From NCBI RefSeq assembly GCF_000379525.1, contig NZ_KB902363.1, positions 111,618 through 175,617 on the forward strand: DNA of 64,000 nucleotides. The letters are read 5' to 3'. This document shows positions 1 through 9,442 of the stretch, one piece after another. Below the pieces are notes generated by a model that worked only from the letters and a program-made list of their open reading frames with translations, had not been told where the DNA came from and did no database searches. The position numbers and the translations under genes are program-made. Every line of letters begins with the position of its first letter. Position 1 is the stretch's first letter. The DNA comes from Lamprocystis purpurea DSM 4197. Lineage in GTDB: Bacteria > Pseudomonadota > Gammaproteobacteria > Chromatiales > Chromatiaceae.

Positions 1-1083
1 GGACTGTTCGCGCCGGGCCTGGGAGCCCCCGACCATCCAGGCATAGGGGACCGGTGGGGGGCCTAACTCCTCCTCGGCGAACTCGATCAAGCGCAGGGTG
101 ATCGCGTCGTTGATGGCGCTGATCGCCTGGCCGACCTGATCCGCGGTGGCACCGCTGCTCACCAGATGCACCTGCAACTCGCCCAACTTGGTGCTGATCT
201 GTACCAGGGTATCCAGGTCGCGGGCACGATGCACGTCGCCGACCAGATAGACGGCGTTGGCGCTCTGGACGCGGGTCAGGTCCGTGGTCGAGAGAATGCC
301 CACGACGCGGCCGTGCTCCATCACCGGCAGGTGGTGGACATTCAGCCGAGTCATGGTGATCAGCGCCTGAAAGCCCAGGGTCTCGGCATCGACCGTTTGC
401 AGCCGTTCGGTCATGATCTCGCGGACCGGCCGGTCGTAGGAAAGCCCCGCGGCGATACAGCGGCTGCGCAGGTCCCGATCCGTGATCATGCCGGCCAGCC
501 GCTCGCCGTCCATGATCAGCAGGGAGGATGATTGTAGCTCGGACATGAGCTGTGCCGCTTTGCGGATACTGGTCTCCGGGGTCGCGGGGACGAGGATGCG
601 GTTGACCAGGCGGCCGACGTTCACCGTCATCAGACCGGAGCCCGCGGCCGGGGTCTCGATCATCGCGTCCAGGGCGCGGCGCAGCCGGTTGGTTGCCGAT
701 TGCTCGAAGTGTTCGGCGAAGTCCATATGCTGCTCGCGCAGGGTCTGGAGGTCCTCGCAGGGCAGCAGGTAAAACAGCGCATCCTCAGCCGCGTTGCCGC
801 GAATGCTGGGGTCGTTGGCGCCTGGTTCGCAGGGCTTGGCCCACAGATCGCCCTCGGCCAGCTTGCCGACCAGGTCGCCCTCGGGGTCACGCAATTCCAC
901 GGCCCCGCGGCGCACGATGTAAAGATACGGCTGATCCGCATCCTCCGGAGGGAAGGCGCTGCCGCGGCGCAGGTAGCGCACCGAGAGCCGTTTCGGCAAA
1001 CGCTCCAGGGTTTCCGCCGGGAGCTTGTCGAAGGGTGGGTGGTTGGCCAGGAATTCCTGGATCTCAACGAGTTCAACGTCCAC
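1..1083 (-). CDS. DUF294/CBS/cyclic-nucleotide-binding-like regulator (partial, 3' end outside window)
   Basis: The first 361 residues are present and the gene runs off the window at base 1. A GTG start at 1083 is chosen because AGAGGGA lies about 7 bases upstream. Residues 1-130 look like a cNMP-binding-type sensor (YLYIVRRGAVEL). Residues about 150-285 form a CBS pair (LAGMITDRDLRSR). From about 300 a DUF294 nucleotidyltransferase-like domain begins, with GSQARREQ near the edge. Proteins of this family are about 620 residues and resemble GlnD-type signalling nucleotidyltransferases; the substrate is unknown. It starts 11 bases after the symporter stop, so the three minus-strand genes probably form one operon, which suggests control of the transporter. 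Confidence 0.85.
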   Translation of the reverse strand, partial: MDVELVEIQEFLANHPPFDKLPAETLERLPKRLSVRYLRRGSAFPPEDADQPYLYIVRRGAVELRDPEGDLVGKLAEGDLWAKPCEPGANDPSIRGNAAEDALFYLLPCEDLQTLREQHMDFAEHFEQSATNRLRRALDAMIETPAAGSGLMTVNVGRLVNRILVPATPETSIRKAAQLMSELQSSSLLIMDGERLAGMITDRDLRSRCIAAGLSYDRPVREIMTERLQTVDAETLGFQALITMTRLNVHHLPVMEHGRVVGILSTTDLTRVQSANAVYLVGDVHRARDLDTLVQISTKLGELQVHLVSSGATADQVGQAISAINDAITLRLIEFAEEELGPPPVPYAWMVGGSQARREQS

Positions 1084-1094
1084 GCTGATCCCTC

Positions 1095-2888
1095 TTAGGA
1101 TTGCACAACGGAGTGAGAGGCTTTGGGCAAGCGGATTTCGTCCACCAACTGCTGGATCGCCTGCGGGGGTTCGGCGCTCAGGCGGGAGACCGCATAGGCA
1201 ACGCCGAAGTTGATGGCCGCGCCCAGGGCGCCGAACGCCTCCGGGGAGATCCCCAGGAACCAATTGTCCGGGAGATTGGCGGCCATCTCGGTTCCCTTGA
1301 CGAAGAACCAGCCTTTGAACCAGAAGATATAGGTGAGTGTCGAGAGCAGACCCGCCAGCATTCCGAGAATGGCCCCGATCCGGTTGGCGCGCCGATCGAA
1401 GATACCCAACATCAAGGTTGGGAACAGGGAGGCCGCGGCCAGGCCGAAGGCCAGGGCCACCACTTCCGCGGCGAAGCCGGGCGGATTGATCCCCAGGTAG
1501 CCGGCGACGAAGATGGCCGCGGCCATCGCGATCCGCCCCGCCAGCAGTTCGGTCCGCTCCGAACAGGCCGGCAGGATCATGCCCTTCAGGAGATCATGCG
1601 AGATGGCCGCAGCGATGGCAAGGAGCACACCAGCGGCGGTGGACAGTGCCGCGGCCAGGCCGCCGGCCGCCACCAGGGCGATCACCCAATCGGGCAGATG
1701 GGCGATCTCCGGGTTGGCGAGGACCATGATGTCATTATCGATGGCGGTCAGTTCATTACCTTTCCAGCCAAAACCCGCGGCCTGGACGGCGAATGCGGGG
1801 TTTTGGTCGTTGTAGTATTGGATGCGGCCGTCGCCATTGCGATCCTGCCATTCCAGCAGCCCGGTCGTACGCCAGCGGTTCATCCAGTCCGGGACCCGAG
1901 CGATTTCAACGTTGGCCGCGGGCTCCCCGACCGGGCCGGTCTGGATGGTCTGCGTGAGATTCAGTCGCGCCATGGCGCCGATCGTCGGTGCGGTAGTGTA
2001 GAGAACGGCGATGAACAGAAGCGCCCAACCCGCGGAGGAGCGCGCATCCGCCACCCGCCGTACGGTGAAAAACCGGACGATGATATGGGGGAGCCCGGCG
2101 GTGCCGATCATGAGCGAAAGGGTCAGCAGGAACAGGTTGAGGGTATTGTCCTTCTGCGCCGTGAAGGCGCTGAACCCGAGATCGGTGACGACCTCATCGA
2201 GTTTATTGAGCAGGGACAGCCCGCCGTCGGCACCGTCGCGCAGATACTCCGCACCCAGGCTGAGCTGGGGTACGCCGGTATCGGTGAGTTGCAGTGAGAT
2301 GAACACCGCCGGGACGGTGTAGGCGAAGACCAGCACGCAATACTGCGCGATCTGCGTGTAAGTAATGGCCTTCATGCCGCCCATCACGGCATAGAGTAAG
2401 ACGATGCCCATGCCGATATAGACGCCGATTTCGAGATCGACCTCGAACAGCCGCGAGAAGGCGACGCCGACGCCCTTCATCTGGCCGATCACGTAGGTGA
2501 CGGAGATGACGACCAGGCAGATGACGGCCACCAGTCGGGCCGTCTGGGAGTAGTAGCGTTCGCCGATGAACTCCGGCACCGTGAACTTGCCGAACTTGCG
2601 CAAATAGGGCGCGAGCAGCAGGGCGAGCAGCACATAGCCGCCGGTCCATCCCAGCAGGTACGCCGAGGCGTCATAACCCGCGAAGGCGATCAGACCGGCC
2701 ATCGAGATGAAAGAGGCGGCGGATATCCAGTCAGCGGCGGTTGCCAGCCCGTTGGCGATCGGGTGGACCCGCTGGCCGGCCACATAGAAGTCGCGTGTGG
2801 AGCCGGCGCGTGACCAGAAGGCGATGGCGATATAGACGGCGACCGAACCGCCGACGATGAGCCATAGCCAAATCTGTAATGATGTCAT
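1095..2888 (-). CDS. Sodium:solute symporter family protein (VC_2705-like, acetate/monocarboxylate type)
   Basis: A 597-residue inner-membrane protein with many hydrophobic segments and the family N-terminus (DFYVAGQRVHP, then ADWISAASFISMAGLIAF). SSS-family proteins co-transport a solute with Na+; this subfamily, paired with a DUF4212 partner, is usually assigned to acetate or other monocarboxylates. An extended hydrophilic loop at about residues 310-370 contains DRNGDGRI, which matches the acidic pattern of an EF-hand calcium loop. It lies between the DUF4212 gene (12-base gap) and the DUF294 regulator. Substrate specificity cannot be read from sequence. Confidence 0.9.
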   Translation of the reverse strand: MTSLQIWLWLIVGGSVAVYIAIAFWSRAGSTRDFYVAGQRVHPIANGLATAADWISAASFISMAGLIAFAGYDASAYLLGWTGGYVLLALLLAPYLRKFGKFTVPEFIGERYYSQTARLVAVICLVVISVTYVIGQMKGVGVAFSRLFEVDLEIGVYIGMGIVLLYAVMGGMKAITYTQIAQYCVLVFAYTVPAVFISLQLTDTGVPQLSLGAEYLRDGADGGLSLLNKLDEVVTDLGFSAFTAQKDNTLNLFLLTLSLMIGTAGLPHIIVRFFTVRRVADARSSAGWALLFIAVLYTTAPTIGAMARLNLTQTIQTGPVGEPAANVEIARVPDWMNRWRTTGLLEWQDRNGDGRIQYYNDQNPAFAVQAAGFGWKGNELTAIDNDIMVLANPEIAHLPDWVIALVAAGGLAAALSTAAGVLLAIAAAISHDLLKGMILPACSERTELLAGRIAMAAAIFVAGYLGINPPGFAAEVVALAFGLAAASLFPTLMLGIFDRRANRIGAILGMLAGLLSTLTYIFWFKGWFFVKGTEMAANLPDNWFLGISPEAFGALGAAINFGVAYAVSRLSAEPPQAIQQLVDEIRLPKASHSVVQS

Positions 2889-2900
2889 GGCAGCGATTCC

Positions 2901-3167
2901 TCAGTCCTCGGGGATCTCGAATTTCTTGTCGAGCCAATGCATGGCCAAGGCGTATATGAAGATCAGCAGGATGAAGCAGTAGATCGCCCCCTGCTGGGCA
3001 AACCAGAGACCGAGTGGGTAGCCGCCGATCGTGATCGCATTCAGCGGATGGACCAACAGGATGCCGAATCCGAAGGAGCAGGTGAACCAGCAGATCAGCA
3101 GGACCGTGACCAGGCGCAGATTCGCCCTCCAATAGGCGGCACGATCCTCGGGTGTCATGGGTGTCAT
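2901..3167 (-). CDS. DUF4212 small membrane partner of sodium:solute symporter
   Basis: An 88-residue protein with two hydrophobic segments (about residues 18-45 and 52-75) and the conserved start RAAYWRANLRL. DUF4212 proteins are encoded directly before VC_2705-type symporters and are regarded as small subunits. The coding order here is DUF4212, symporter, DUF294 regulator on the minus strand. ATGs at 3167 and 3158 are both possible; neither has a strong ribosome binding site. Confidence 0.85.
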   Translation of the reverse strand: MTPMTPEDRAAYWRANLRLVTVLLICWFTCSFGFGILLVHPLNAITIGGYPLGLWFAQQGAIYCFILLIFIYALAMHWLDKKFEIPED

Positions 3168-3257
3168 AGGTGTCCGGCTCCGGCGGGAGTGGCTTGGGTG
3201 TGGCTGGGAGGGCCTGAGGAGTTGTTCAGCCCATTAGGGGACGCCTTTGGCGTCTCG

Positions 3258-3396
3258 GTCGTTGTCGTTGTCGTAATCGGATAAGCGATTCAAGTTTGGC
3301 ATGAGCACCCCGCTGTCTGTCGGGTTTCGAACGCCACGCACGGGACCAACGCATCCTCGCGAGTATCATCAACTCGATTACGACAACGACAACGAC
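3258..3396. repeat. MITE-like element, copy A, with perfect 22-bp inverted ends
   Basis: Bases 3258-3279 consist of GTCGTT units ending in GTAATCG, and 3375-3396 is their exact reverse complement, so the 139-bp segment has perfect 22-bp terminal inverted repeats. The left inner flank (AAGCGATTCAAGTTTGGCATG) recurs with few changes at 9189 and partly at 15961. No coding potential is seen. It lies between the DUF4212 gene start and the actP terminator. Confidence 0.75.
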
Positions 3397-3503
3397 AATA
3401 ATTGTGTGTATCTTGTTCTTGACGCGTTACTTGCCCGGTCCGTAGTTCCAGCGGCGTGACGGCATTGTTGGATTGTCCTGTTGCGTATGTCAACCTACAA
3501 AGA

Positions 3504-3540
3504 CAGAAGCCCAGGGTCGCAACACGACCCTGGGCTTCTG
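3504..3540 (-). terminator. Strong stem-loop downstream of actP
   Basis: A perfect 16-bp stem (3504-3519 with 3525-3540) closes a 5-base loop about 80 bases beyond the actP stop. Read on the minus strand the stem is followed by TCTTTG, a weak U-rich tail. Position and strength fit a factor-independent terminator of the DUF485-actP operon. Confidence 0.75.
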
Positions 3541-3618
3541 GATGCACAGTGACCGGAACGCCTGTCCCGGCCTGCTGTGCTGCCGCGGAACATCCCTGTT
3601 CCGCAGACGGTTCTCCCG

Positions 3619-5328
3619 CTAGTGGCTGGCGGTTCCCTCGGAGCCGATACCGGTCTCGCAGCGAACGCGTTGCGCCGGGAAGAGTGCCCGCTCTTTCTGG
3701 GCCTGCTTGGAGTTATCCGTAATGGAGAACAGCCAGATGCAGATGAAGGCCAACGGGATCGAGATGATCGCCGGGTTGTCCAGGAAGATCAGACCGACGG
3801 GCTTGCCGTCAGCGCCCATGTGGCCGAGCGTCTCGCCCCACACCGCCTTGGACATCACGGTCAGCGTCAAGGCGCTGATGAGCCCGGCGAATCCGCCGAT
3901 CAATGCGCCGCGGGTCGTCATCTTGCCCCAGAAGATCGAGGCCACCAGCACCGGGAAGTTGGCGCTGGCCGCGATGGCGAAGGTGAGGCCGACCAGGAAG
4001 GCGACGTTCTGCTTCTCGAAGATAATGCCGAGGATGATGGCGATGATGCCCAGGCCCAGGGTCGCGAACTTCGATACGCGCAGTTCCATGGTCTCGTTGC
4101 TGCGGCCGCGGGCGATGACGCTGGCATAGAGGTCATGGGAGATGGCCGAGGCGCCGGCCAGGGTCAGGCCGGAGACGACCGCCAGGATGGTGGCGAAGGC
4201 CACCGCGGAGATGAAGCCCAGGAACAGGTTGCCGCCGACGGCCTCGGCCAGCTTGATGGCGACCATGTTGGTGCCGCCGAGCAGGCCCTTCGGGTCCGTG
4301 ATCACGCCGTCCACCAGGGCGCCGGCCGAGAAGTAGGCCGGGTTCTGGGCGAGCAGGACGATGGCCGAGAAGCCGATGATGAAGGTCAGGATGTAGAAAT
4401 AGCCGATGAAGCCGGTGGCGTAGAAGACCGATTTACGCGCTTCCTTGGCGTTCGGCACGGTGAAGAAGCGCATCAGGATATGCGGCAGACCGGCGGTGCC
4501 GAACATCAGCGCGAGACCCAGCGAGATGGCATTGATCGGGTCTTTGATCAGGGCGCCGGGACCCATGATGGCGTCATGCTTGCCGTGCGTCGCGACCGCC
4601 TGACGGAACATTTCCTCAGGGGAAAACCCGAAGTGGTTCAGTGCCGCCAGGGCCATAAAGGTGGCGCCGGACAGGAGCAGCACGGCCTTGATGATCTGCA
4701 CCCAGGTGGTGGCCGTCATGCCGCCGAAGATCACGTAGATCATCATCAGCGCGCCGACGATCATGACCGCCATCCAATACTCCAGCCCGAACAGCAACTG
4801 GATCAGCTTGCCGGCACCGACCATCTGCGCGATGAGATAGAAGATGACGACGACCAGGGAGGAGATGGCCGCCATGGTGCGGATTTGAGTCTGACCGAAG
4901 CGGTACGAACTCACGTCCGCAAAGGTGAACTTACCCAGGTTGCGGATCTGCTCGGCGATCAGGAACATGATGACGGGCCAGCCGACCAGCCAGCCGATGG
5001 AGTAGATCAGGCCGTCGAAGCCGGACGCGAACACCAGGCCGGAGATACCCAGGAAAGAGGCCGCCGACATGTAGTCGCCCGCGATGGCGAGACCGTTCTG
5101 GAAGCCGGTGATGCCGCCGCCGGCGGTGTAGAACTCACGCGCGGTGCGGGTGCGCTTGGACGCCCAGTAGGTGATGCCCAGTGTTGCACCGACGAAAATC
5201 ACGAACATGTAGATCGCGGTCATGTTCAGCGGCTGCTTATCAGCCGCGCCGGTGACCGCGGGCGCGGCCACCAGGGCAAAGGGCACGAGGAGTGCGGCCA
5301 GGATGGCCCAGGGGGAAAGACGTTTCAT
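3619..5328 (-). CDS. actP: Cation/acetate symporter ActP
   Basis: A 569-residue sodium:solute symporter, the usual length of ActP. It has an N-terminal hydrophobic segment ending near [10 protein letters not shown], then [14 protein letters not shown] and [15 protein letters not shown], typical of the acetate/glycolate permease branch. It imports acetate, and possibly other short monocarboxylates, with Na+ across the inner membrane. Its ATG overlaps the stop of the DUF485 gene by 4 bases (ATGA), so the pair is translationally coupled as in E. coli yjcH-actP. A strong stem-loop follows. Confidence 0.93.
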   Translation of the reverse strand: MKRLSPWAILAALLVPFALVAAPAVTGAADKQPLNMTAIYMFVIFVGATLGITYWASKRTRTAREFYTAGGGITGFQNGLAIAGDYMSAASFLGISGLVFASGFDGLIYSIGWLVGWPVIMFLIAEQIRNLGKFTFADVSSYRFGQTQIRTMAAISSLVVVIFYLIAQMVGAGKLIQLLFGLEYWMAVMIVGALMMIYVIFGGMTATTWVQIIKAVLLLSGATFMALAALNHFGFSPEEMFRQAVATHGKHDAIMGPGALIKDPINAISLGLALMFGTAGLPHILMRFFTVPNAKEARKSVFYATGFIGYFYILTFIIGFSAIVLLAQNPAYFSAGALVDGVITDPKGLLGGTNMVAIKLAEAVGGNLFLGFISAVAFATILAVVSGLTLAGASAISHDLYASVIARGRSNETMELRVSKFATLGLGIIAIILGIIFEKQNVAFLVGLTFAIAASANFPVLVASIFWGKMTTRGALIGGFAGLISALTLTVMSKAVWGETLGHMGADGKPVGLIFLDNPAIISIPLAFICIWLFSITDNSKQAQKERALFPAQRVRCETGIGSEGTASH

Positions 5329-5633
5329 CGCAGATCCTCCTGGATCGACTTGGTCAGGCGATCGAACTCACCGTTGGCCCGATAGACATAGATTCCGGTC
5401 AGGACAAAGGCCGAGATGATGACCGAAAGGCCGACCGGGATGCCGACGGTCGTCACTGATCCGGCCCATAGCGGCACGGCCAGTGATTTCGGGGCATAGG
5501 CGACGATCATGATGAATCCATAATAGAAAAGGAACATCAGGAACGTCAGTATCCATGCGAAGCGTTTGCGTTTTGTGACGAGTTCCGCGTAGAGCGGGTG
5601 TCGCGTGATGGCCTCGACCGAGTCAATAGTCAT
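5325..5633 (-). CDS. DUF485 membrane protein (YjcH-like)
   Basis: A 102-residue protein with two transmembrane segments (about residues 23-45 and 58-82). The start at 5633 (MTIDSVEAI) is chosen because homologues begin close to the [11 protein letters not shown] motif; 39 further codons upstream are open but do not resemble the family. DUF485 proteins precede actP in many proteobacteria and probably assist the transporter. The stop overlaps the actP start. Confidence 0.9.
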   Translation of the reverse strand: MTIDSVEAITRHPLYAELVTKRKRFAWILTFLMFLFYYGFIMIVAYAPKSLAVPLWAGSVTTVGIPVGLSVIISAFVLTGIYVYRANGEFDRLTKSIQEDLR

Positions 5634-6087
5634 GGGCTTACCTGGTTGATTGAAAAGTCTGAGTGGTGTTGCGATTGTCCCGCCCGGGCGGGGCCTTGCC
5701 ATTCCGTGGGCAGCAAATCGGCACTTCTCTACATCCAAGGACGAACACACGTCGCGTCCTGGCGCGATAGGCCGGAGTCCAGGTCGTGCCCCGTGTTCAG
5801 TTGGTGTTCTTTAGTGCAGCGGGCCGGCCTGCACGTCCCTTGAACGTCCGAGCGGTACGGCGGGACACTCCGATTGTGTTGCCCCAGCGCAATGCGTGTC
5901 AACGCTAACTGAGATCTTTCTGCGCAAACGGTGCGGATCGCACGACGGACGAGCGTCCATGGTCATGCGGATCTTGCGCTGACCGGGCCGTGCGGGCTTT
6001 GCCAAGCCTCTGGTGCTCTCTTACTATGCGAGACTTGGCCAAACGCCCAGTCCGGTGCGGGGCTTTGCTTGCAGGATCGTTAATATT
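5634..6087. other. Intergenic region between the divergent DUF485-actP operon and thrC
   Basis: About 450 bases without a credible gene. It must carry the divergent promoters, but no individual -35/-10 pair or operator can be assigned with confidence. Confidence 0.6.
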
Positions 6088-7488
6088 ATGAACTACGTGA
6101 GTACTCGCGGACGGGTCAGTCCCGTCGGCTTCGCTGAGGCGGTCATGATGGGTCTGGCGACTGACGGCGGCCTGCTGGTACCCGCGGTCATCCCGCAAGT
6201 TGGGAGGGATACCCTGCGCGACTGGTCGCGGCTGTCGTTCCAGGACCTCGCGCTGGAGGTGATGTCCCCCTATGTCGGCGGGGAAATTCCGCGCGAGGAT
6301 CTGCGCGGACTCATCGCCCGAGCCTACGCCGGCTTTTCCCATCCGGAGGTGACGCCGGTGGTGGAGGCGGGGGGGCTCAAGGTGCTGGAACTCTTTCACG
6401 GTCCAACCGCGGCTTTCAAGGACGTGGCCCTGCAGTTGCTGGGGAATCTGTTCGAGTATCTGCTCCAACGCGACGGGGGGCACCTGAACATCCTCGGTGC
6501 CACGTCCGGCGACACCGGTTCGGCCGCCATCGCCGCGGTGCGGGGCAAGGAGCGCATCCAGATCCTGATTCTCCACCCCAAAGGCCGGGTCTCGCCCATC
6601 CAGGAGCGGCAGATGACCACGGTGCTGGACCCCAACGTCCATAACATCGCCATCCGTGGAACCTTCGACGATGGCCAGCGCATCGTCAAGGATCTGTTCA
6701 ACGATTTGGCCTTCAAGGCCGAGTATCAGCTCGGCGCGGTGAACTCGATCAATTGGGTGCGCATCCTCGCGCAGACGATCTATTACTTCTACGCCTGGGG
6801 TCGGGTGAGCGGCGGCGACCCGGATCGGCGCCTGAGTTTCTCGGTGCCGACCGGAAACTTCGGCGACTGCTTCGCGTGTTATCTGGCGAAGCGGATGGGG
6901 TTGCCGGCGGACCGGATCATCGTCGCCACCAACCGCAACGCGATCCTAACCGAGTTTGTGCACACCGGGAACTACGAGGCCAGTGAGGTCTACCAGACCC
7001 TGAGTCCGGCGATGGACATCCAGGTTGCTTCCAATTTCGAGCGTTATCTGTATTTTCTCCACGGCGGCGATGCCGCGATCGTGCGTGACCTGGTCGAGCA
7101 GATGCAGGCGAGCGGCCGGCTCACGGTGAAGGGGTCGCGACTCAACCAGGTGCGGGCCGATTTCGATGCGACTGCCGTGTCGGATGCCGATACCCTGGCG
7201 CAGATGCGTACCACCTTCGCCGGCAGCGGCTACATCCTCTGTCCGCATACCGCCACCGGGGTCTGGGCGGCGCGGGTGCGAGGCAATGCGGTATGCCTTG
7301 CCACCGCTCACCCCGCCAAGTTCAATGAGGCTGTGCAGGCGGCCATCGGCCAGGACGCTCCGGCGCCTGAGTCATTGCGCGGATTGATGGACAAACCGAC
7401 GCGCTGCACGGAGTTGGACGCGACCACCCAGGCCGTGAGGGAGCACATCCGGGCGACCTTGGGCGCGGTCGGTGCCGGGCCGGCCTGA
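6088..7488 (+). CDS. thrC: Threonine synthase
   Basis: A 466-residue PLP enzyme that converts O-phospho-L-homoserine to threonine. The start at 6088 (MNYVSTRG) matches the family N-terminus; 25 upstream codons are open but not conserved. The PLP lysine is in FHGPTAAFKDVALQ (about residue 111), followed by the phosphate-binding region ATSGDTGSAAIAA and SVPTGNFGDCFA. The length fits the long proteobacterial/fungal-type enzyme. It is followed after 6 bases by a transglutaminase-like gene, possibly co-transcribed. Confidence 0.97.
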   Translation: MNYVSTRGRVSPVGFAEAVMMGLATDGGLLVPAVIPQVGRDTLRDWSRLSFQDLALEVMSPYVGGEIPREDLRGLIARAYAGFSHPEVTPVVEAGGLKVLELFHGPTAAFKDVALQLLGNLFEYLLQRDGGHLNILGATSGDTGSAAIAAVRGKERIQILILHPKGRVSPIQERQMTTVLDPNVHNIAIRGTFDDGQRIVKDLFNDLAFKAEYQLGAVNSINWVRILAQTIYYFYAWGRVSGGDPDRRLSFSVPTGNFGDCFACYLAKRMGLPADRIIVATNRNAILTEFVHTGNYEASEVYQTLSPAMDIQVASNFERYLYFLHGGDAAIVRDLVEQMQASGRLTVKGSRLNQVRADFDATAVSDADTLAQMRTTFAGSGYILCPHTATGVWAARVRGNAVCLATAHPAKFNEAVQAAIGQDAPAPESLRGLMDKPTRCTELDATTQAVREHIRATLGAVGAGPA

Positions 7489-7494
7489 GCCGGT

Positions 7495-8265
7495 ATGGCA
7501 GGGATGCTCGCGATCCTGGTCGGGGTCGTGCTGCTCGGTGGCGCGGGACTGCTGTACGCCGAGTATCGGCAAGAGTCGCGTGTCTTGCGCGAGGCGGCGA
7601 TCGGCGTTGTCGACGCCGACCATCAGCGCGACCCCGCGCGCACCGTGGAACGACTCACCCGTTGGGTCTACAACAACCAGGGGTTCGCCAAGAATTCACG
7701 TTATTTCCTGAGTCCGCGATTCGGCCCGACGCCGTTGCAGGTGCTGGAATCAGGGGGCGATTGTGCCGATAAATCCAGGCTGCTGGCGGCCATGCTCGAC
7801 GAGTTGGGTATTCCCAGTACATTGGTGATGCTCTACGCGCCCGACTATGCCAGGTCCACGCACACGGTGGTGGAAGCCCGGTTACCCGGTTTTCGCGCGG
7901 CAGCCGACCCGGTATTCGATATCGTGTTTCCGGACGGGGCCGGCGGTTTGCTTGGGGTGGCGCAGCTCAAGCAGCAGCCGGAGCGCTTCGAGGCGCGCAT
8001 TCATGCGCTTGCCGCAGAACGGGGTCCGGCCTCCAAAGTCGCCTTTTATCCGACCGAACTTGAGAGCTACCGGTGGCCCAGGACCATCAACTGGGAGCGT
8101 ATGCCGGTCACGCGCCTCCTCGGCTCAGTGCTCGGTTGGGTCGTCCCTCAACCCGATCTGTTAACGCGGCCGCGTCTGCTGGCCGAGCCTAAGCTGCTTG
8201 TTTCGGTAGCGCTATTTTGGCCGGGGCTGGTGTGTGTCGGGCTGGGTTGGCTGCTGATGCCTTGA
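7495..8265 (+). CDS. Membrane-anchored transglutaminase-like cysteine protein
   Basis: 256 residues. Hydrophobic segments at about 2-22 and 232-254 suggest anchoring at both ends. Between them is a transglutaminase-like core with a plausible catalytic triad: Cys90 in GGDCADKSR, His123 in STHTVVEA and Asp138 in AADPVFD. Such proteins can be peptidases or amidases; the substrate here is unknown. It begins 6 bases after thrC. It is not the transglutaminase partner usually found in Anbu gene clusters, which would be expected next to the ATP-grasp gene near 29-32 kb. Confidence 0.75.
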   Translation: MAGMLAILVGVVLLGGAGLLYAEYRQESRVLREAAIGVVDADHQRDPARTVERLTRWVYNNQGFAKNSRYFLSPRFGPTPLQVLESGGDCADKSRLLAAMLDELGIPSTLVMLYAPDYARSTHTVVEARLPGFRAAADPVFDIVFPDGAGGLLGVAQLKQQPERFEARIHALAAERGPASKVAFYPTELESYRWPRTINWERMPVTRLLGSVLGWVVPQPDLLTRPRLLAEPKLLVSVALFWPGLVCVGLGWLLMP

Positions 8266-8317
8266 CCCAAGGCGCTTGTAATCGCGGTCGATCAGTGGCA
8301 TTTCGCGCCCTACGCGA

Positions 8318-8329
8318 TTGACCGGTCAA
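8318..8329. promoter_or_regulatory. Perfect 12-bp palindrome upstream of ubiG
   Basis: TTGACCGGTCAA is a perfect 12-bp palindrome 39 bases before the ubiG start. It could be an operator half-site pair or chance; no second copy was found in this window. Confidence 0.25.
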
Positions 8330-8368
8330 ACCGGACGTGTTACGAATCCCAATACGAGGCTGCATACG

Positions 8369-9121
8369 ATGGCATCTGCTCAACTGACTGGAGCCAATAT
8401 TGATCCGGCCGAAGTCGCCTATTATGAGCGCCTGGCTCACCGTTGGTGGGATACCACCGGGCCCTTCTGGCCCCTGCACCGACTCAATACCTTTCGCGTC
8501 GGTTATCTGCGTGATCGGGTTGCGCTCACGCTGGGTTTGGATCCGCGGCAGGAGCATCCGTTTGCGGGGTTGCGGGTGCTCGATATTGGCTGCGGCGGCG
8601 GCATCTTAAGCGAGTCCGTGGCCCGCCTGGGCGCCACGGTGGTCGGCGTGGATGTGACCGAGAAAAACCTTGGTGTGGCACGCTTGCACGCCGGCTGGAG
8701 TGGCTTGACGATCGACTACCGGTTGGAATCCGTCGATCAACTTGCCGATTCCGGAACAGTCTTCGACCTGGTGCTGAACATGGAAGTGGTGGAGCATGTC
8801 GAACGGCTGCCCGACTTTCTTGCGCACTGCGCCCGCCTGGTCCGGCCGGGCGGTGTCATGGTGGTGTCCAGCATCAACCGGACCGTCGCGGCGGCTTTCA
8901 TTGCAATCTTCGGGGCGGAATATGTCCTGCGCTGGTTGCCGCGAGGGACCCACCAGTATCGCAAACTGGTGCGTCCGGGCGAGGTGATCGCCGGTCTTGG
9001 CGCGGATTATCGCGTCCTGGATCGGACCGGGGTGCGGGTCAACCCGTTCAACCGGGCCTTCTCCCTGACCCGATGGATGGGGGTGAACTATATGCTCGTG
9101 ATGCAGCGGTGTGACGATTAG
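8369..9121 (+). CDS. ubiG: Ubiquinone biosynthesis O-methyltransferase
   Basis: 250 residues, the normal size of UbiG, which carries out both O-methylation steps of ubiquinone synthesis using S-adenosylmethionine. Visible features are the N-terminal signature VAYYERLAHRWWDTTGPFWP and LHRLN, SAM motif I VLDIGCGGGILSE, the acidic ribose-binding VVGVD, and NMEVVEHVER. The ATG at 8369 is chosen because the family signature starts shortly after it and GAGG lies upstream; 17 upstream codons are open but unrelated. Confidence 0.93.
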   Translation: MASAQLTGANIDPAEVAYYERLAHRWWDTTGPFWPLHRLNTFRVGYLRDRVALTLGLDPRQEHPFAGLRVLDIGCGGGILSESVARLGATVVGVDVTEKNLGVARLHAGWSGLTIDYRLESVDQLADSGTVFDLVLNMEVVEHVERLPDFLAHCARLVRPGGVMVVSSINRTVAAAFIAIFGAEYVLRWLPRGTHQYRKLVRPGEVIAGLGADYRVLDRTGVRVNPFNRAFSLTRWMGVNYMLVMQRCDD

Positions 9122-9155
9122 TAACGTGTCAGAAACAAGCTAAACAACGATACAC

Positions 9156-9417
9156 TCGTTGTCGTTGTCGTTGTCGTTGTCGTAATCGGAGAAGCGGTTC
9201 AAGTTAGGCATGAGCTGCCCGCTGTCTATTTGGTTTCGATTCGCTCCGTCGCTTGGGCGTACAAGACCATCAAGCGTCTGAAAGGCTTGGATCACCACGC
9301 GCGGGACCGGCGTTCTTCATCGTGCCGGCCGGAGCGATGATGAAGGCCCACGGGCCTAACGTTCATTGCGGTGCGAGAGAATACTCGCCGGCATCGTAAA
9401 CGCGATTATGACAACAG
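9156..9417. repeat. MITE-like element, copy B (hexanucleotide-ended)
   Basis: The left end (9156-9188) has about four GTCGTT units followed by GTAATCG. The next 50 bases closely match copy A, including GGCATGAGC and CCCGCTGTCT. The right end near 9403-9417 (CGATTATGACAACAG) is a degraded inverted copy. An internal stretch, GCGGTGCGAGAGAAT, recurs in copy C. No coding potential. It occupies most of the 320-base gap between the ends of ubiG and the 2Fe-2S reductase gene. Confidence 0.65.
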
Positions 9418-9442
9418 TCTACCGCGGCCTGCGCGCATAGAT

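Noticed and set aside
3577..5385. 602-codon plus-strand frame opposite actP
   Set aside because: Its composition (Asp, Gly, His, Gln-rich) is typical of antisense frames in GC-rich genes; ActP on the other strand is unambiguous.
5905..6642. 245-codon minus-strand frame overlapping thrC
   Set aside because: Antisense to the conserved thrC start and not family-like.
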